Made by a program: the position numbers and the translations under genes. A stretch of 64,000 bases of DNA from Methylobacillus glycogenes JCM 2850. GTDB lineage: Bacteria > Pseudomonadota > Gammaproteobacteria > Burkholderiales > Methylophilaceae. The stretch is taken from contig NZ_BAMT01000001.1 of the NCBI RefSeq assembly GCF_000617925.1, positions 434,001-498,000 of the forward strand, given 5' to 3'. Below the pieces are notes generated by a model. The model did not search any database. It saw only the letters and a program-made list of their open reading frames with translations, and was not told the origin of the DNA. Positions 55,526 through 64,000 of this stretch are shown one piece after another. Within the stretch, counting starts at the first letter, position 1, and the number at the start of each line of letters is the position of its first letter.

Positions 55526-56010
55526 ATGTTGAATAGCCTCTGGATTCTGGCGCTATGCATGTGGGCGGGCATGATTGTGTTTTATGACCTAACCCAGCGC
55601 CTGATACCGAATGCACTCAGTTTGGGGGCAATAGTGTTTGCCTTAGTCTTTATGCTGCTTTTTGGACAGTCTTACTACGGCCCACCCATCTCCTCTGCCT
55701 TTGGGGGTTTGGCCGTAGCTTTTCTTCTCACCATCCCAGGTTATGCCACGCATAGCCTGGGTGGGGGCGATGTCAAGCTGCTGATGGCTATCAGCTTGCT
55801 GTGTGGGCTTAAGGTGGTACTACTGACCTTTGTTTTGGCCTCACTCAGCGTTCTGGCCATTGTATTAATGGTGTGGTATTTCAGCCCACGGCTTGCCAGC
55901 CCAAGCTGGATGAATTACCTGGAGCGTGGTCGGCGCAATATTCCTTTCGGTGCTGCACTGGCGGCCTCCATGGTGGTAGTCGTGCTGTTTCCTAGCCTAT
56001 GGGAGATTGA
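55526..56010 (+). CDS. cpaA: Prepilin peptidase CpaA/TadV (3' end uncertain)
   Basis: An aspartyl prepilin peptidase cleaving Flp pre-pilin. It has the first catalytic Asp in FYDLTQRLIPNAL and the second in SLGGGDVKLLMA, with 5-6 membrane helices. As read, the frame stays open to 56170 and overlaps tadE by 164 bases with no family-like tail. Adding one G to GGG at 56001-56003 gives a stop at 56008-56010 and a 161-residue protein, the usual size. I give this end, with the longer one as alternative. Confidence 0.85.
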
Positions 56011-56490
56011 ATCATGCAAATTTAAACCGCGCATTGAGACGCAAGCAATCAGGGGCTGCCGCTATCGAATTTGCCATGTTATTCATGCTGTTCTTCGTGC
56101 TGTTCTATGCCCTAGTCACCTACGCCATCCTGTTCCTGCTGCAATCCTCCTTTGTTTTCGCCGCCACTGAGGGTGCCAGATCTGCCATCGCCATTGATCC
56201 CATGGCGTATTCAAGTACTGCGCAATACACCACTCAGGGTGTGACCAATCAGGTTAAAACCACGGTGGGCAAGGCGCTGAGCTGGATGCCAGATCACATA
56301 CGTACCGTGTGCTGGGTACCAACAATAGCAATGTGGTGGTGAACGTGGTGGGCAATAGCCTGACCGTGCGTGTGGTGTATAGCAATTACAACAGCACGCC
56401 CGTGATTCCGATTCTGAATATTCCCGCTATGGCCCCATGCTGCCCATGCCGCTGGATTTGCAAGGCAATGCAACAATTAACCTAGTGTGA
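56007..56490 (+). CDS. tadE: TadE-like pilus assembly protein (two apparent frameshifts)
   Basis: A TadE-type pseudopilin-like protein, about 161 residues when repaired. The N-terminus (RRKQSGAAAIEFAMLFMLFF) carries the pseudopilin motif with the AIEF glutamate. The probable TTG start overlaps the cpaA stop. The frame breaks near 56296-56309 and again at 56426 (one G missing). Repaired, it reads ITYRVLGTNNSN, then NIPGYGPMLPMPLDLQGNATI, and stops at 56490. Role is minor pilin or assembly factor for Flp pili. Confidence 0.8.
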
Positions 56491-56558
56491 TAAAGCGGAT
56501 TTTCCCCGGCCATTTGTCCGGCTTGAATGTATGACATAACAAACGAGACATCATAAAA

Positions 56559-57410
56559 ATGAGCGGAAATGCACTGAGGATCACGGCCATCCTGCTGTTT
56601 GTAGGCGCAATCCTGATCGGGCTTTATGGACTGCGGGCCAGCCAGCCAGCCCCTGAGCTTAGTGCTCCGGCTCCGGTAGCGGCTATACGCTATACCCATG
56701 TAGTAGCAAGCACTGATCTCAAGGCCGGGCATGTGCTGCAAGCCTCAGATCTAGAACTGCAGGAAAGTGAAACACCGCAAAATCTGGCCTATAGCGCCAC
56801 TAACGATCTGATAGGTCGTAGCCTAGATTCCGATATCAGCAAGGGTAGCATTCTGTTACCCAATCATTTCCCTCAACGTGGTGCTGCCGCCCAATTGCTC
56901 AAGTCAGGTGAGCGCGGGGTAGCGCTCAAGGTCGATGAAGTCATAGGCGTGGGCGGATTTATTCAGCCTGGCGATCATGTCGATGTGCTGCTGTATATCA
57001 GTACCAGCAATGGCGTGAGTGTGGATAGCTCGGCGCAGTCCATTATCAAGGATGTGCGCGTCATCAGCTACGGTGAAAATTTGCAGCAGGTCAATAGCCT
57101 GCAGCAAGCCAATGCTGAAATAAGCAAAGGGCCTCTAGCCCCTGGTGCCGCTAGTGTGCCTAGTGTCAATCCCACCGTGGGCGCAGGCGGCGGCCACTCT
57201 GCCGTACTGGCTGTGCGAGAAGAGGATGTGGCCAAGCTGATGCTGGCTGCCAGTGGCGGTACGCTGCGGCTCTCACTGCGCGGCGCCCATACAGAGCAGG
57301 ATAGGGGCAGCGATCTGATACACCTCAGCGATATTGCTCAAGGCAAACCTGCCACCGTGGCTGGGCCAGTATCTCAAGCAACTGGTCAGGCGCGAGGCCC
57401 TGCAAGGTAG
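56559..57410 (+). CDS. cpaB: Flp pilus assembly protein CpaB/RcpC
   Basis: A 283-residue periplasmic protein with an N-terminal membrane anchor (ITAILLFVGAILIGLYGL). A SAF domain follows (VVASTDLKAGHVLQASDLEL) and a beta-rich domain with VDEVIGVGGFIQPGDHVDVL. CpaB modifies or supports the outer-membrane secretin. It follows tadE by 68 bp and precedes the secretin gene by 68 bp. Confidence 0.93.
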   Translation: MSGNALRITAILLFVGAILIGLYGLRASQPAPELSAPAPVAAIRYTHVVASTDLKAGHVLQASDLELQESETPQNLAYSATNDLIGRSLDSDISKGSILLPNHFPQRGAAAQLLKSGERGVALKVDEVIGVGGFIQPGDHVDVLLYISTSNGVSVDSSAQSIIKDVRVISYGENLQQVNSLQQANAEISKGPLAPGAASVPSVNPTVGAGGGHSAVLAVREEDVAKLMLAASGGTLRLSLRGAHTEQDRGSDLIHLSDIAQGKPATVAGPVSQATGQARGPAR

Positions 57411-57478
57411 AACCCGTAACCAGCGTGATTATTCACGCCGGGGACAAAACCGAATCTGTCAGCTTCAAAGGACAATAA

Positions 57479-58852
57479 ATGACAGCGCTGAAAGCATGGG
57501 CAAAGCCGGGCTTATCGCTAGCCTGGTACATAGGGAGTTTTGTCTGCCTGCTTGCTGGGCAGGCCTGGGCAGAGGATATCAGCATCAGGCAGGGTGAGCA
57601 GAAAGTCTACGAGCATCCACTGAGCCTCAAGCGCGTGGCGATTGCCAATCCGGAAATCGTCGGCGTGACCTTGACCAGCCCCAAGACCGTATTGTTGGTA
57701 CCCAAGGCGCTAGGCGCTACCGATGTCAGTCTTTGGGATGACAAATCCAGCCAGCCCAACAAAGTACTGCATATCAACGTCACCCAAAGCCTGGCGCTTG
57801 AAGGCCAAAGCCTGGAGGCAGTGGATGTAGCCGAGCTGCATGCCGAATCTGCTGGCGCTGGTGTGGCGCTGATTGGTGAGGCTGATTCACTGGAAGGACA
57901 TGCGCGTGCGCTGGAAGCGCTGCAAAAAGACAAAAAAGGCCCGGTAGACGTCAGTAGTGCGGCCTTTGACAGCCATGTGCAGATTGATATCAAGGTAGTC
58001 GAGGTCAGCCGCCAGAATGCCATGCGCTTTGGCTTTCTGATCGGGCGCAACGGTCCCAGCAGCAATGGCTTTGGCATAGTGTCGCCGCCGGGCGCTTTCA
58101 ATGGGCTGGAGAGTGGAGAAAACGGCGGGGTGAGTTTTGTCAGCGGTTCAGGTTTTCTGCCCATACTGAATGCCTTCAATGTGGCGCTGGGAAACCATGG
58201 CTCAGGCTTGCTGGGCACCTTGAGCGTGCTGGAAACCAACGGCTTTGCCTATACCCTGGCTGAGCCTTCCTTGTCCGCCATCTCTGGCCAAACGGCCACC
58301 TTCCTTGCCGGGGGTGAATATCCGGTGCCTATACGCACCGGTGGCGGAGCCGATAGCGCCATCACCATACGTTACAAGGAATATGGCGTCAGGCTGATGT
58401 TGACCCCCACCATACTCAGTGCCGACCGTATCTTTCTCAAGGTGGCACCTGAAGTCAGTGAGCTGGATTTCGCCAACGCAGTACAAACTGGCGGGGTGTC
58501 AGTACCAGGGCTCAAGGTCAGGCGTACCGAAACCAGTGTGTCACTGGGCAATGGCGAAAGCTTTGTCATCAGTGGCATGGTGAGCCGTAGCACTGTCAAC
58601 AATATAGATCGCATGCCCTGGCTGGGCAGCTTGCCGATTATTGGGGCTTTCTTCAGCTCCAAGCGCTTTGATCGTGAAGACAAGGAATTACTCATGGTGG
58701 TGACCCCACGTTTGGTCAGACCTATCTCCAGGGATGCCGCGCTACCGCCCATGCCCGGGCAGGAACTCAAGGACTTCAAGCCCAGCTTTGGCGAGTTCTT
58801 CCTGTCGCGCGATGCCTACCCAAAACGCAGTTCAACCGGGATGTCACGCTAA
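57479..58852 (+). CDS. cpaC: Secretin CpaC/RcpA
   Basis: A 457-residue outer-membrane secretin through which Flp pili leave the cell. A signal peptide ends around AGQAWA (residue about 28). An N-terminal pilus-assembly domain follows, with ISIRQGEQKVYEHPLSLKRV. The secretin core includes LAEPSLSAISGQTATFLAGG and the C-terminal DREDKELLMVVTPRLVRPIS. Its stop overlaps the next start (TAATG). Confidence 0.95.
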   Translation: MTALKAWAKPGLSLAWYIGSFVCLLAGQAWAEDISIRQGEQKVYEHPLSLKRVAIANPEIVGVTLTSPKTVLLVPKALGATDVSLWDDKSSQPNKVLHINVTQSLALEGQSLEAVDVAELHAESAGAGVALIGEADSLEGHARALEALQKDKKGPVDVSSAAFDSHVQIDIKVVEVSRQNAMRFGFLIGRNGPSSNGFGIVSPPGAFNGLESGENGGVSFVSGSGFLPILNAFNVALGNHGSGLLGTLSVLETNGFAYTLAEPSLSAISGQTATFLAGGEYPVPIRTGGGADSAITIRYKEYGVRLMLTPTILSADRIFLKVAPEVSELDFANAVQTGGVSVPGLKVRRTETSVSLGNGESFVISGMVSRSTVNNIDRMPWLGSLPIIGAFFSSKRFDREDKELLMVVTPRLVRPISRDAALPPMPGQELKDFKPSFGEFFLSRDAYPKRSSTGMSR

Positions 58853-60099
58853 TGCCAGATAGTCGCAACTATATCGTGATCAGCAATGGCGAGGATTGCA
58901 TGCGCTGGCTGCGCAATGTCAGTGACCATGCCACCAAGTTCATCTTTGTGGAAGATCAGAACATTCCCAAGGTGTTGCAACTGGTGGATGCCGTCAAAAT
59001 CAATGCCGTGCTGGTACACCTACGTTCTCAGGATTACCGCCAAGAAGTTGCCATGTCGCCTGCCTTCCTGCAGGAAGTGGCATTCATAGAAGAAATCAGC
59101 TCCACCAGACCGGATCTGCCAGTGCTGGCGTTGGCAGATACTGCCGATGAACAACTGCTGCTGACCATCATGCGTGCTGGGGTGCGCGATTTTATCCGCA
59201 TAGGCAGCAAGGAGAACGAGTTACTCGCCATCCTTGGCCGCCAAAGTGTGCGCAATATGCTCAAGCCGGAAATGACCCTGAATACAGGGGCGGCAGCGGG
59301 CAAGATCACCGCCATCATCAATGCCAGACCTGGGCCTGACACCGTCATGCTGGCTATTCATTTGTCACTGGCCATGCAGGAGCGGGAATCTACCTTGCTG
59401 GTAGATCTGGGTACACCACATGCCGATAGCCTGCTGTTTATGGGCATGACCTCCAAATATACCTTTGCCGATGTCATGCGCAATCTTGGGCGTGTAGATG
59501 CGACTTTGATTGACACTGGCTTTGCCAAGCACAAGAGCGGCCTTACCGTGTTATCCATGCCGGAAGACCCTGAGGAAGATTTTCAGGTAGCTCCGGCCGA
59601 TATTTATACCGTGCTGCGCACCCTGCGCAAATACTTCTCGCAGATTGTCATCAACCTGGGCGGTGTGACCCGGGTGGATTTCCTGCAACTGCTGCTGTCG
59701 GCGGTAGATAGAACCATTGTCGTGGCCGAGCAAAGCGTACCCAGTTGCAAGCGCAATTATGAATTGCTCAAGGCTTTGCGCTCGCAAAAGCTGGAATTGC
59801 AAAACACCGGGCTGGTGTTGGATCACTATCTGAGCCGCATGATGCCGGATGCCGATAGCATCTCCAGCTCGTTCGAATTACCCATACTGGGTCTGTTACC
59901 GCCCTCCGGCATGATACGGCTGGCGGCCACCAATACAGGCGACAGCATTTTCGAGCAGAGCGCCAAAAGCCCCTATGCTTTGCGGGTGCGCGAACTGGCG
60001 CAGATAGTGCTGGAAAATCGCGAACAACCACCGCAGCAAACCGGCATCATGGCGGCGCTACAGCGCATGCTGGTCGAGCTACGGCTGGTGAAATCCTAG
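58852..60099 (+). CDS. tadZ: Pilus localisation protein TadZ/CpaE
   Basis: A 415-residue MinD/ParA-like protein that places the Tad machine at the cell pole. An N-terminal receiver-like domain (residues 1-135; VLALADTADEQLLLTIMRAG) precedes an ATPase-like domain. Its P-loop region (ITAIINARPGPDTVMLAI, residues about 152-169) lacks the glycine-rich KGG and lysine of active ParA-type ATPases. This fits a pseudo-ATPase. Overlaps cpaC and precedes tadA by 9 bp. Confidence 0.92.
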   Translation: MPDSRNYIVISNGEDCMRWLRNVSDHATKFIFVEDQNIPKVLQLVDAVKINAVLVHLRSQDYRQEVAMSPAFLQEVAFIEEISSTRPDLPVLALADTADEQLLLTIMRAGVRDFIRIGSKENELLAILGRQSVRNMLKPEMTLNTGAAAGKITAIINARPGPDTVMLAIHLSLAMQERESTLLVDLGTPHADSLLFMGMTSKYTFADVMRNLGRVDATLIDTGFAKHKSGLTVLSMPEDPEEDFQVAPADIYTVLRTLRKYFSQIVINLGGVTRVDFLQLLLSAVDRTIVVAEQSVPSCKRNYELLKALRSQKLELQNTGLVLDHYLSRMMPDADSISSSFELPILGLLPPSGMIRLAATNTGDSIFEQSAKSPYALRVRELAQIVLENREQPPQQTGIMAALQRMLVELRLVKS

Positions 60100-60108
60100 G
60101 AATGTGCC

Positions 60109-61362
60109 ATGAGAATTTCTGACAGTCGCTACGATATCAAGCCTGCCGATCAATCGCAGGACACCAAACTACTGCTACATGGTTACCTCATAGGTGAGAT
60201 CGAGCAGGATAGAACCGACTTGCTGGGCATGTCGCGGCAGCAGATGTTCACCTACGTCAATAGCAAGGTTTATCGCTATGTAGCAGAAAAAAAACTGGTG
60301 GTTAGTGCCTTTGACCTGGAGCGGCTCACTGAAGAAATGGTGGATGAGCTGGCAGGCTTCGGCCCGCTGGAGACCTTGATCCGCGATGAAACCATCAACG
60401 ATATTCTGGTCAATGGTGCGCGCGATATCTTTATCGAGCGCAAGGGCAAGCTGGAAAAAACCTCATTACGCTTTATTGATGACGAGCATGTGCTGCGCGT
60501 CATACGCCGCATTCTGTCACCACTGGGGCGGCGCGTGGATGAAGCCAGCCCGACGGTTGATGCGCGATTACCTGATGGCAGTCGCCTCAATGTGATTATT
60601 CCGCCGCTGGCGCTCAATGGGCCTTGCATGTCGATACGTAAGTTCCGCAAGACGCCTATTCTGGGCAGTGATTTGCTGGCTTATGGCACACTCAATTCGC
60701 AGATGCTGAGCTTTCTCACCAATGCTGCCGAGCGCCGCGTCAACACCATCATTAGCGGCGGCACAGGCTCAGGCAAGACCACCATGCTCAACTTTATGAG
60801 CCGCTCCATCCCGCAGGGAGAGCGCTTGGTGACCATAGAAGATGCCGCTGAATTAAGGCTGGTGCACGATCACGTGGTACGTCTGGAAACCCGGCCCAAT
60901 AATCTAGATGGGGTAGGCGAGGTCAGTGCGCATGATCTGGTGCGCAATGCACTACGTATGCGGCCAGACCGCATTATCCTCGGCGAAGTACGCAGCAAGG
61001 AGGTCATGGATATGCTGATGGCCATGAATACTGGCCACGAGGGTTGTATGAGTACAGTGCATGCCAATAATGCCAACGATGCCTTGTTGCGCTTGGAGAC
61101 TTTGGCAGGCCTGGCTGGTTTTCAAGGGGCCGAAATCACGATGCGCAAGATGATAGCTGCCGCAATTGAATTGATAGTGCAGGTGACGCGCATGGCGGAC
61201 GGCAAGCGCAGAGTGACCTCCATTGTTGAAGTAGTGGGCATACGTGATGAGCAATTTGTTACCAACGAGCTGTTCAGCTACGACGCAGATAATGAACAGT
61301 TCACGCATTTGCAGGTGACGCCCAGCAACCCCAAGCTGCGCGGCGCACTGGCCTTCAGTTAG
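60109..61362 (+). CDS. tadA: Tad secretion ATPase TadA/CpaF
   Basis: A 417-residue hexameric type II/IV secretion ATPase powering Flp pilus assembly. The N-terminal domain ends in INDILVNGARDIFIERKG. Walker A is SGGTGSGKTTMLN at about residues 216-228. The Asp box has ERLVTIEDAAELRL. The Walker B-type segment is RPDRIILGEVRSKEVMD, and the His box is NTGHEGCMSTVHANNA. All motifs look intact. Followed 8 bp later by tadB. Confidence 0.96.
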   Translation: MRISDSRYDIKPADQSQDTKLLLHGYLIGEIEQDRTDLLGMSRQQMFTYVNSKVYRYVAEKKLVVSAFDLERLTEEMVDELAGFGPLETLIRDETINDILVNGARDIFIERKGKLEKTSLRFIDDEHVLRVIRRILSPLGRRVDEASPTVDARLPDGSRLNVIIPPLALNGPCMSIRKFRKTPILGSDLLAYGTLNSQMLSFLTNAAERRVNTIISGGTGSGKTTMLNFMSRSIPQGERLVTIEDAAELRLVHDHVVRLETRPNNLDGVGEVSAHDLVRNALRMRPDRIILGEVRSKEVMDMLMAMNTGHEGCMSTVHANNANDALLRLETLAGLAGFQGAEITMRKMIAAAIELIVQVTRMADGKRRVTSIVEVVGIRDEQFVTNELFSYDADNEQFTHLQVTPSNPKLRGALAFS

Positions 61363-61370
61363 GAAAGCAC

Positions 61371-62281
61371 ATGAACCGCTGGCTGCTGATGTTGATGGGA
61401 ATGATGCTGCTACTGCCAGCCTGGATGCTGTGGCAGAGCAGCAAGCAACAGCGTGTGCAGGAAAAAACCCGCAAGAATCTGGAACAAGCCCTGCCGTTCT
61501 TCGACAAGACCCAGTCCATAATGCCGGGCAAGCAGGATAGCTGGCTCAAGCGTCAGCAACTACGCCTGTCGGTACAGCTTGGGTTTGAGTTGGCCATGTG
61601 GCAGATAGTTGCCATCGCCATGCTGTTGCTGATCATGCACATCATTCTTGATCAGTACTTTATTTTTTGGCAGGCCGGGGGGATGACCCTGGGCTTGGCC
61701 TGGTACTGCTGTTTTTTGTACCCTATGTGCGTTTGCGCCGCCGCCAGCGCAGGATAGTCACGCAGATCCCCATGTTCATAGACCAAATGGCCAGAGCGCT
61801 TTCCACGGGCAAAAGTGTGGAAGGAGCGGTACGTGGCGTGGTGACTGATATTCAGATGCCATTGCGCGGGGTTTTGGACCGGGTGATACGCTCAACCGAC
61901 CTGGGCGTCAGTTTTGCCGAGGCCATCTACAGTGCGGCGCAGTTGCATGGCATCAAGGAGCTGGGCCTGATTGCGCTGGCAATCCGCATCAGCAGCAATT
62001 ACGGCAGCTCACCGCAGGAGTTGCTCAAGAGCGTGGTGCATATGATCAGGCAGCAGGAGCAGGCGCAGCGTGAACTGGCGGCCATGACCGGGGAAACCAA
62101 GATTACAGCCTGGGTGCTGTCGCTGACGCCCTTGCTGATCCTGGGCTATATGTATGTCAGCAACCCCGGATATCTCGACATGATGTTGCAGGATGCCAGC
62201 GGGGCCATGATTTTCAAGGGCGCGCTGATCATGCAGGTGACGGGTGTGCTGATTTTCTGGCGCATGATGAAGAGCATATAG
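61371..62281 (+). CDS. tadB: Tad inner-membrane protein TadB (apparent frameshift)
   Basis: An inner-membrane platform protein of the GspF fold, 303 residues when repaired. An N-terminal membrane helix (LLMLMGMMLLLPAWMLW) and a second hydrophobic region lead to the break. The first frame stops at 61757; the second (VLLFFVPYVRLRRRQRRIV) continues. Adding one G to GG at 61697-61698 gives MTLGLGLVLLFFVPYVRL. The cytoplasmic T2SF domain (IDQMARALSTGKSVEGAV) is intact. It partners TadC. Confidence 0.88.
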
Positions 62282-62296
62282 GATGAAGCCCAACCC

Positions 62297-63198
62297 ATGA
62301 ATATCTGGCTGATTATGAGTATGGTGGGCTTGCTGGCAGGGGCCATGCTGCTGATGTTTGCCGAGCTATCGCGCATGCGCAAGCTGGATGCCCATGCACG
62401 GTTTGAGGATGTACTGGGGCGCAAGAAGCGCCTGCATCTGCCTTCACCCAAGCGCGGGTAGAGCGTTTCATAGAGCGTTTGTCCGTGCTACCAAGCAGCA
62501 AAGACCGAGAAGTGCTCAAACTGCTGGTGCAAGCTGGTTACCGTGGCCGCACCCGTGTCATTTTTAATGCCATGGTTCGTCTGGGGCCTTTAACCACGGC
62601 GGGGGTCACCGCCTTGTTTTTCCTGATTGAGGGCGAGAGCCTGGGCGGCAGTCTGCTCAAAGCCTTGTTTGGGTATGCTGGCTTTTACGTGGTAATACGC
62701 TACATCCTGCGCAATATGGCGCAACGTAGGCTCAAGCGTATCACTAAGGAGATCACTACCTTTCTGCATTTGCTGGTCATGCTATTTGATTCTGGCCTGT
62801 CCATGGAGCATTCGCTACGCATCATGGTAGAGCAGGCTGATGAAATCATGCCTGAGCTGGCGCAAGAGCTGCAGCGTGTTCTGGCGCGTATTGCCGCCGG
62901 GCAGGACAGGGGCGAGGCCTTGCTCGGCATGAGCCAGATGTTGGATATCCCCGACCTCACAGAAGTAGTCGCCATGCTGAAACAGGTGGCTACGCAGGGG
63001 GGCAATGTGCGCGAATCCATCATGCGCTATGCCGCACTGGTGGAGGAGCGGCAGTTTTCTGCCTTGCGTGAAAGGGTGGGCAAGCTCTCCGCCAAGATGA
63101 CCATCGTCATGATGTTGTTCATGTTCCCGGCCTTGATGGTCTTTATCGCTGGCCCTGGCTTTATTGGCCTGGGACGTGCACTGAGCTCTATGGGGTAA
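62297..63198 (+). CDS. tadC: Tad inner-membrane protein TadC (apparent frameshift)
   Basis: The second GspF-fold platform protein, 300 residues when repaired. A start ATG at 62297 (MNIWLIMSMVGLLAGAMLLM) reads 54 codons and stops; the body continues in another frame (RFIERLSVLPSSKDREVLK). Adding one G to GGG at 62456-62458 gives PSPKRGVERFIERLSVL. The body has a membrane helix pair and a T2SF domain (LLVMLFDSGLSMEHSLRIM). 15 bp after tadB. Confidence 0.88.
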
Positions 63199-63201
63199 AA
63201 G

Positions 63202-64000
63202 ATGAAATACTCAAGCGCGCATCAAGTTTACTTCTCATGGTTCAAGCTGCATGCAAGTCGTTTGGCAGGCGCTGTGTTGCTGGCAATGCTGCTGCAAGGC
63301 TTGCCAGCCTGGGCCGAGAGTTCGGATAAAACCGCCAAGGAAAATGCCGCCAAGCTTTCCTGCCAGGCAATCTCGGCGGAAGACAAGACCCAGCTGGAAA
63401 TGATAGGCAAGGTACTGGCAGATGGTAAGGCCTACGCCGCGATTGCTTTCCTTGACGCCTCCAAGCTGGAGCTGCCGCAGGCCAGACTCTACCGCGCCCA
63501 TGCCCTGCGTCAGACCGGGCAGTATGAACAATCAGCACAGTATTATCAGGCGCTGCTAGGCAGTTGCGTTTCTGGCCTGGCCTATCAGGGCATGGGGCTA
63601 TTGGCCGAAATGCAGGATCAGCATGAGGCGGCCATCAGTTACCTCAAGGTGGCCAGCACCTTGTTGCCTGTGGAAAGTCGGGTACGTGGCGATTATGGCT
63701 ATGCGCTCATGATGGCTGGTGATAACCGACAGGCACTGGCCGAGCTGCTGACCGCCATAGAGCTGGATGGTAAGAATCGCTTGGCGATTAATAACCTGGT
63801 TTTATTGATGTTCAAGACCGGTCAGGATGAAAAAGCCGCACAGATTGCCAGTGACTATGGCATCACGGAACAAAACCTGGCTGAGATACGCAACAGCCTA
63901 GGCCAGTCGTCGCTCAACCCTGCAGCCAAGAGCGGCCAACGCCAGCAATATATGCTGGGCAGCTGCAATGGTAATACCCAACTATGCACAGGGATACTCA
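63202..64000 (+). CDS. TadD-like TPR protein, cut by the window end
   Basis: An open frame of 266 codons to the window edge with no stop, following tadC by 3 bp (GGGGTAAAAGATG). A signal peptide-like N-terminus (LAGAVLLAMLLQGLPAWAES) is followed by TPR-type helical repeats (YRAHALRQTGQYEQSAQYYQ, AYQGMGLLAEMQDQHEAAIS). Its position at the end of the tad operon and the repeats suggest TadD, a periplasmic/outer-membrane assembly factor. There is no clear lipobox, so it may be soluble. Confidence 0.85.
   Translation, partial: MKYSSAHQVYFSWFKLHASRLAGAVLLAMLLQGLPAWAESSDKTAKENAAKLSCQAISAEDKTQLEMIGKVLADGKAYAAIAFLDASKLELPQARLYRAHALRQTGQYEQSAQYYQALLGSCVSGLAYQGMGLLAEMQDQHEAAISYLKVASTLLPVESRVRGDYGYALMMAGDNRQALAELLTAIELDGKNRLAINNLVLLMFKTGQDEKAAQIASDYGITEQNLAEIRNSLGQSSLNPAAKSGQRQQYMLGSCNGNTQLCTGIL

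Overview
The window comes from a methylotrophic betaproteobacterium, most likely of the family Methylophilaceae. The evidence is the combination of a pqqABCDE operon, the ribulose-monophosphate pair hps/hpi with transaldolase, and a nearly complete tetrahydromethanopterin (H4MPT)/methylofuran formaldehyde-oxidation set (fae, mtdB, mch, fhcBADC, beta-RFAP synthase and accessory cofactor genes), in a moderately GC-rich sequence. The genus is an inference. No tRNA, rRNA, CRISPR array, transposase or prophage gene was seen.

Layout. 1-6.6 kb: 3' part of gyrA, then serC, pheA, a membrane diguanylate cyclase and hisC (serine and aromatic/histidine amino-acid biosynthesis). 6.9-10.4 kb: pqqABCDE, supplying the cofactor of methanol dehydrogenase. 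10.6-24 kb: a mixed accessory stretch with an unknown membrane protein, cysH, cyclopropane-fatty-acid synthase, two Bcr/CflA-type exporters, fabV, a catalase-fold protein, an old-yellow-enzyme reductase with a divergent LysR regulator, and small unknown proteins. 24-31.2 kb: ferredoxin fdxA and a sulfate-assimilation operon (tauE-like, sulfite reductase, DUF934, cysD, cysN) divergent from cysB. 31.2-34.7 kb: DUF302 protein, YjgR-type ATPase, YigZ and an OmpA-like lipoprotein. 34.9-55.1 kb: a C1 island. On the minus strand lies fhcBADC; on the plus strand beta-RFAP synthase, mtdB, an ATP-grasp gene, mch, a RimK-like ligase, a CitG-like gene, then tal-hps-hpi, fae, and a cofactor block (HisA-like gene divergent from an ATP-grasp gene, an MfnF-like gene, pabB, an MfnE-like kinase and a pterin dehydratase). 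55.2-64 kb: a Flp/Tad pilus locus (flp, cpaA, tadE, cpaB, cpaC, tadZ, tadA, tadB, tadC and a TPR gene cut by the window end).

How it works together. Methanol oxidised by a PQQ enzyme gives formaldehyde. This is either fixed by Hps/Hpi and recycled through transaldolase, or bound to H4MPT by Fae, oxidised by MtdB, hydrolysed by Mch and released as formate by Fhc. The neighbouring ATP-grasp, kinase, MfnF-like, HisA-like, pabB and RFAP-synthase genes are best explained as makers of H4MPT and methylofuran.

Data quality. At least 15 genes, including the central genes mch, hpi, pqqE and the sulfite reductase gene, are broken by what looks in every case like loss of one base, usually in a short run. 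Restoring one base (two in tadE) returns a full-length product each time. I read these mainly as assembly errors and annotate each gene across its break.
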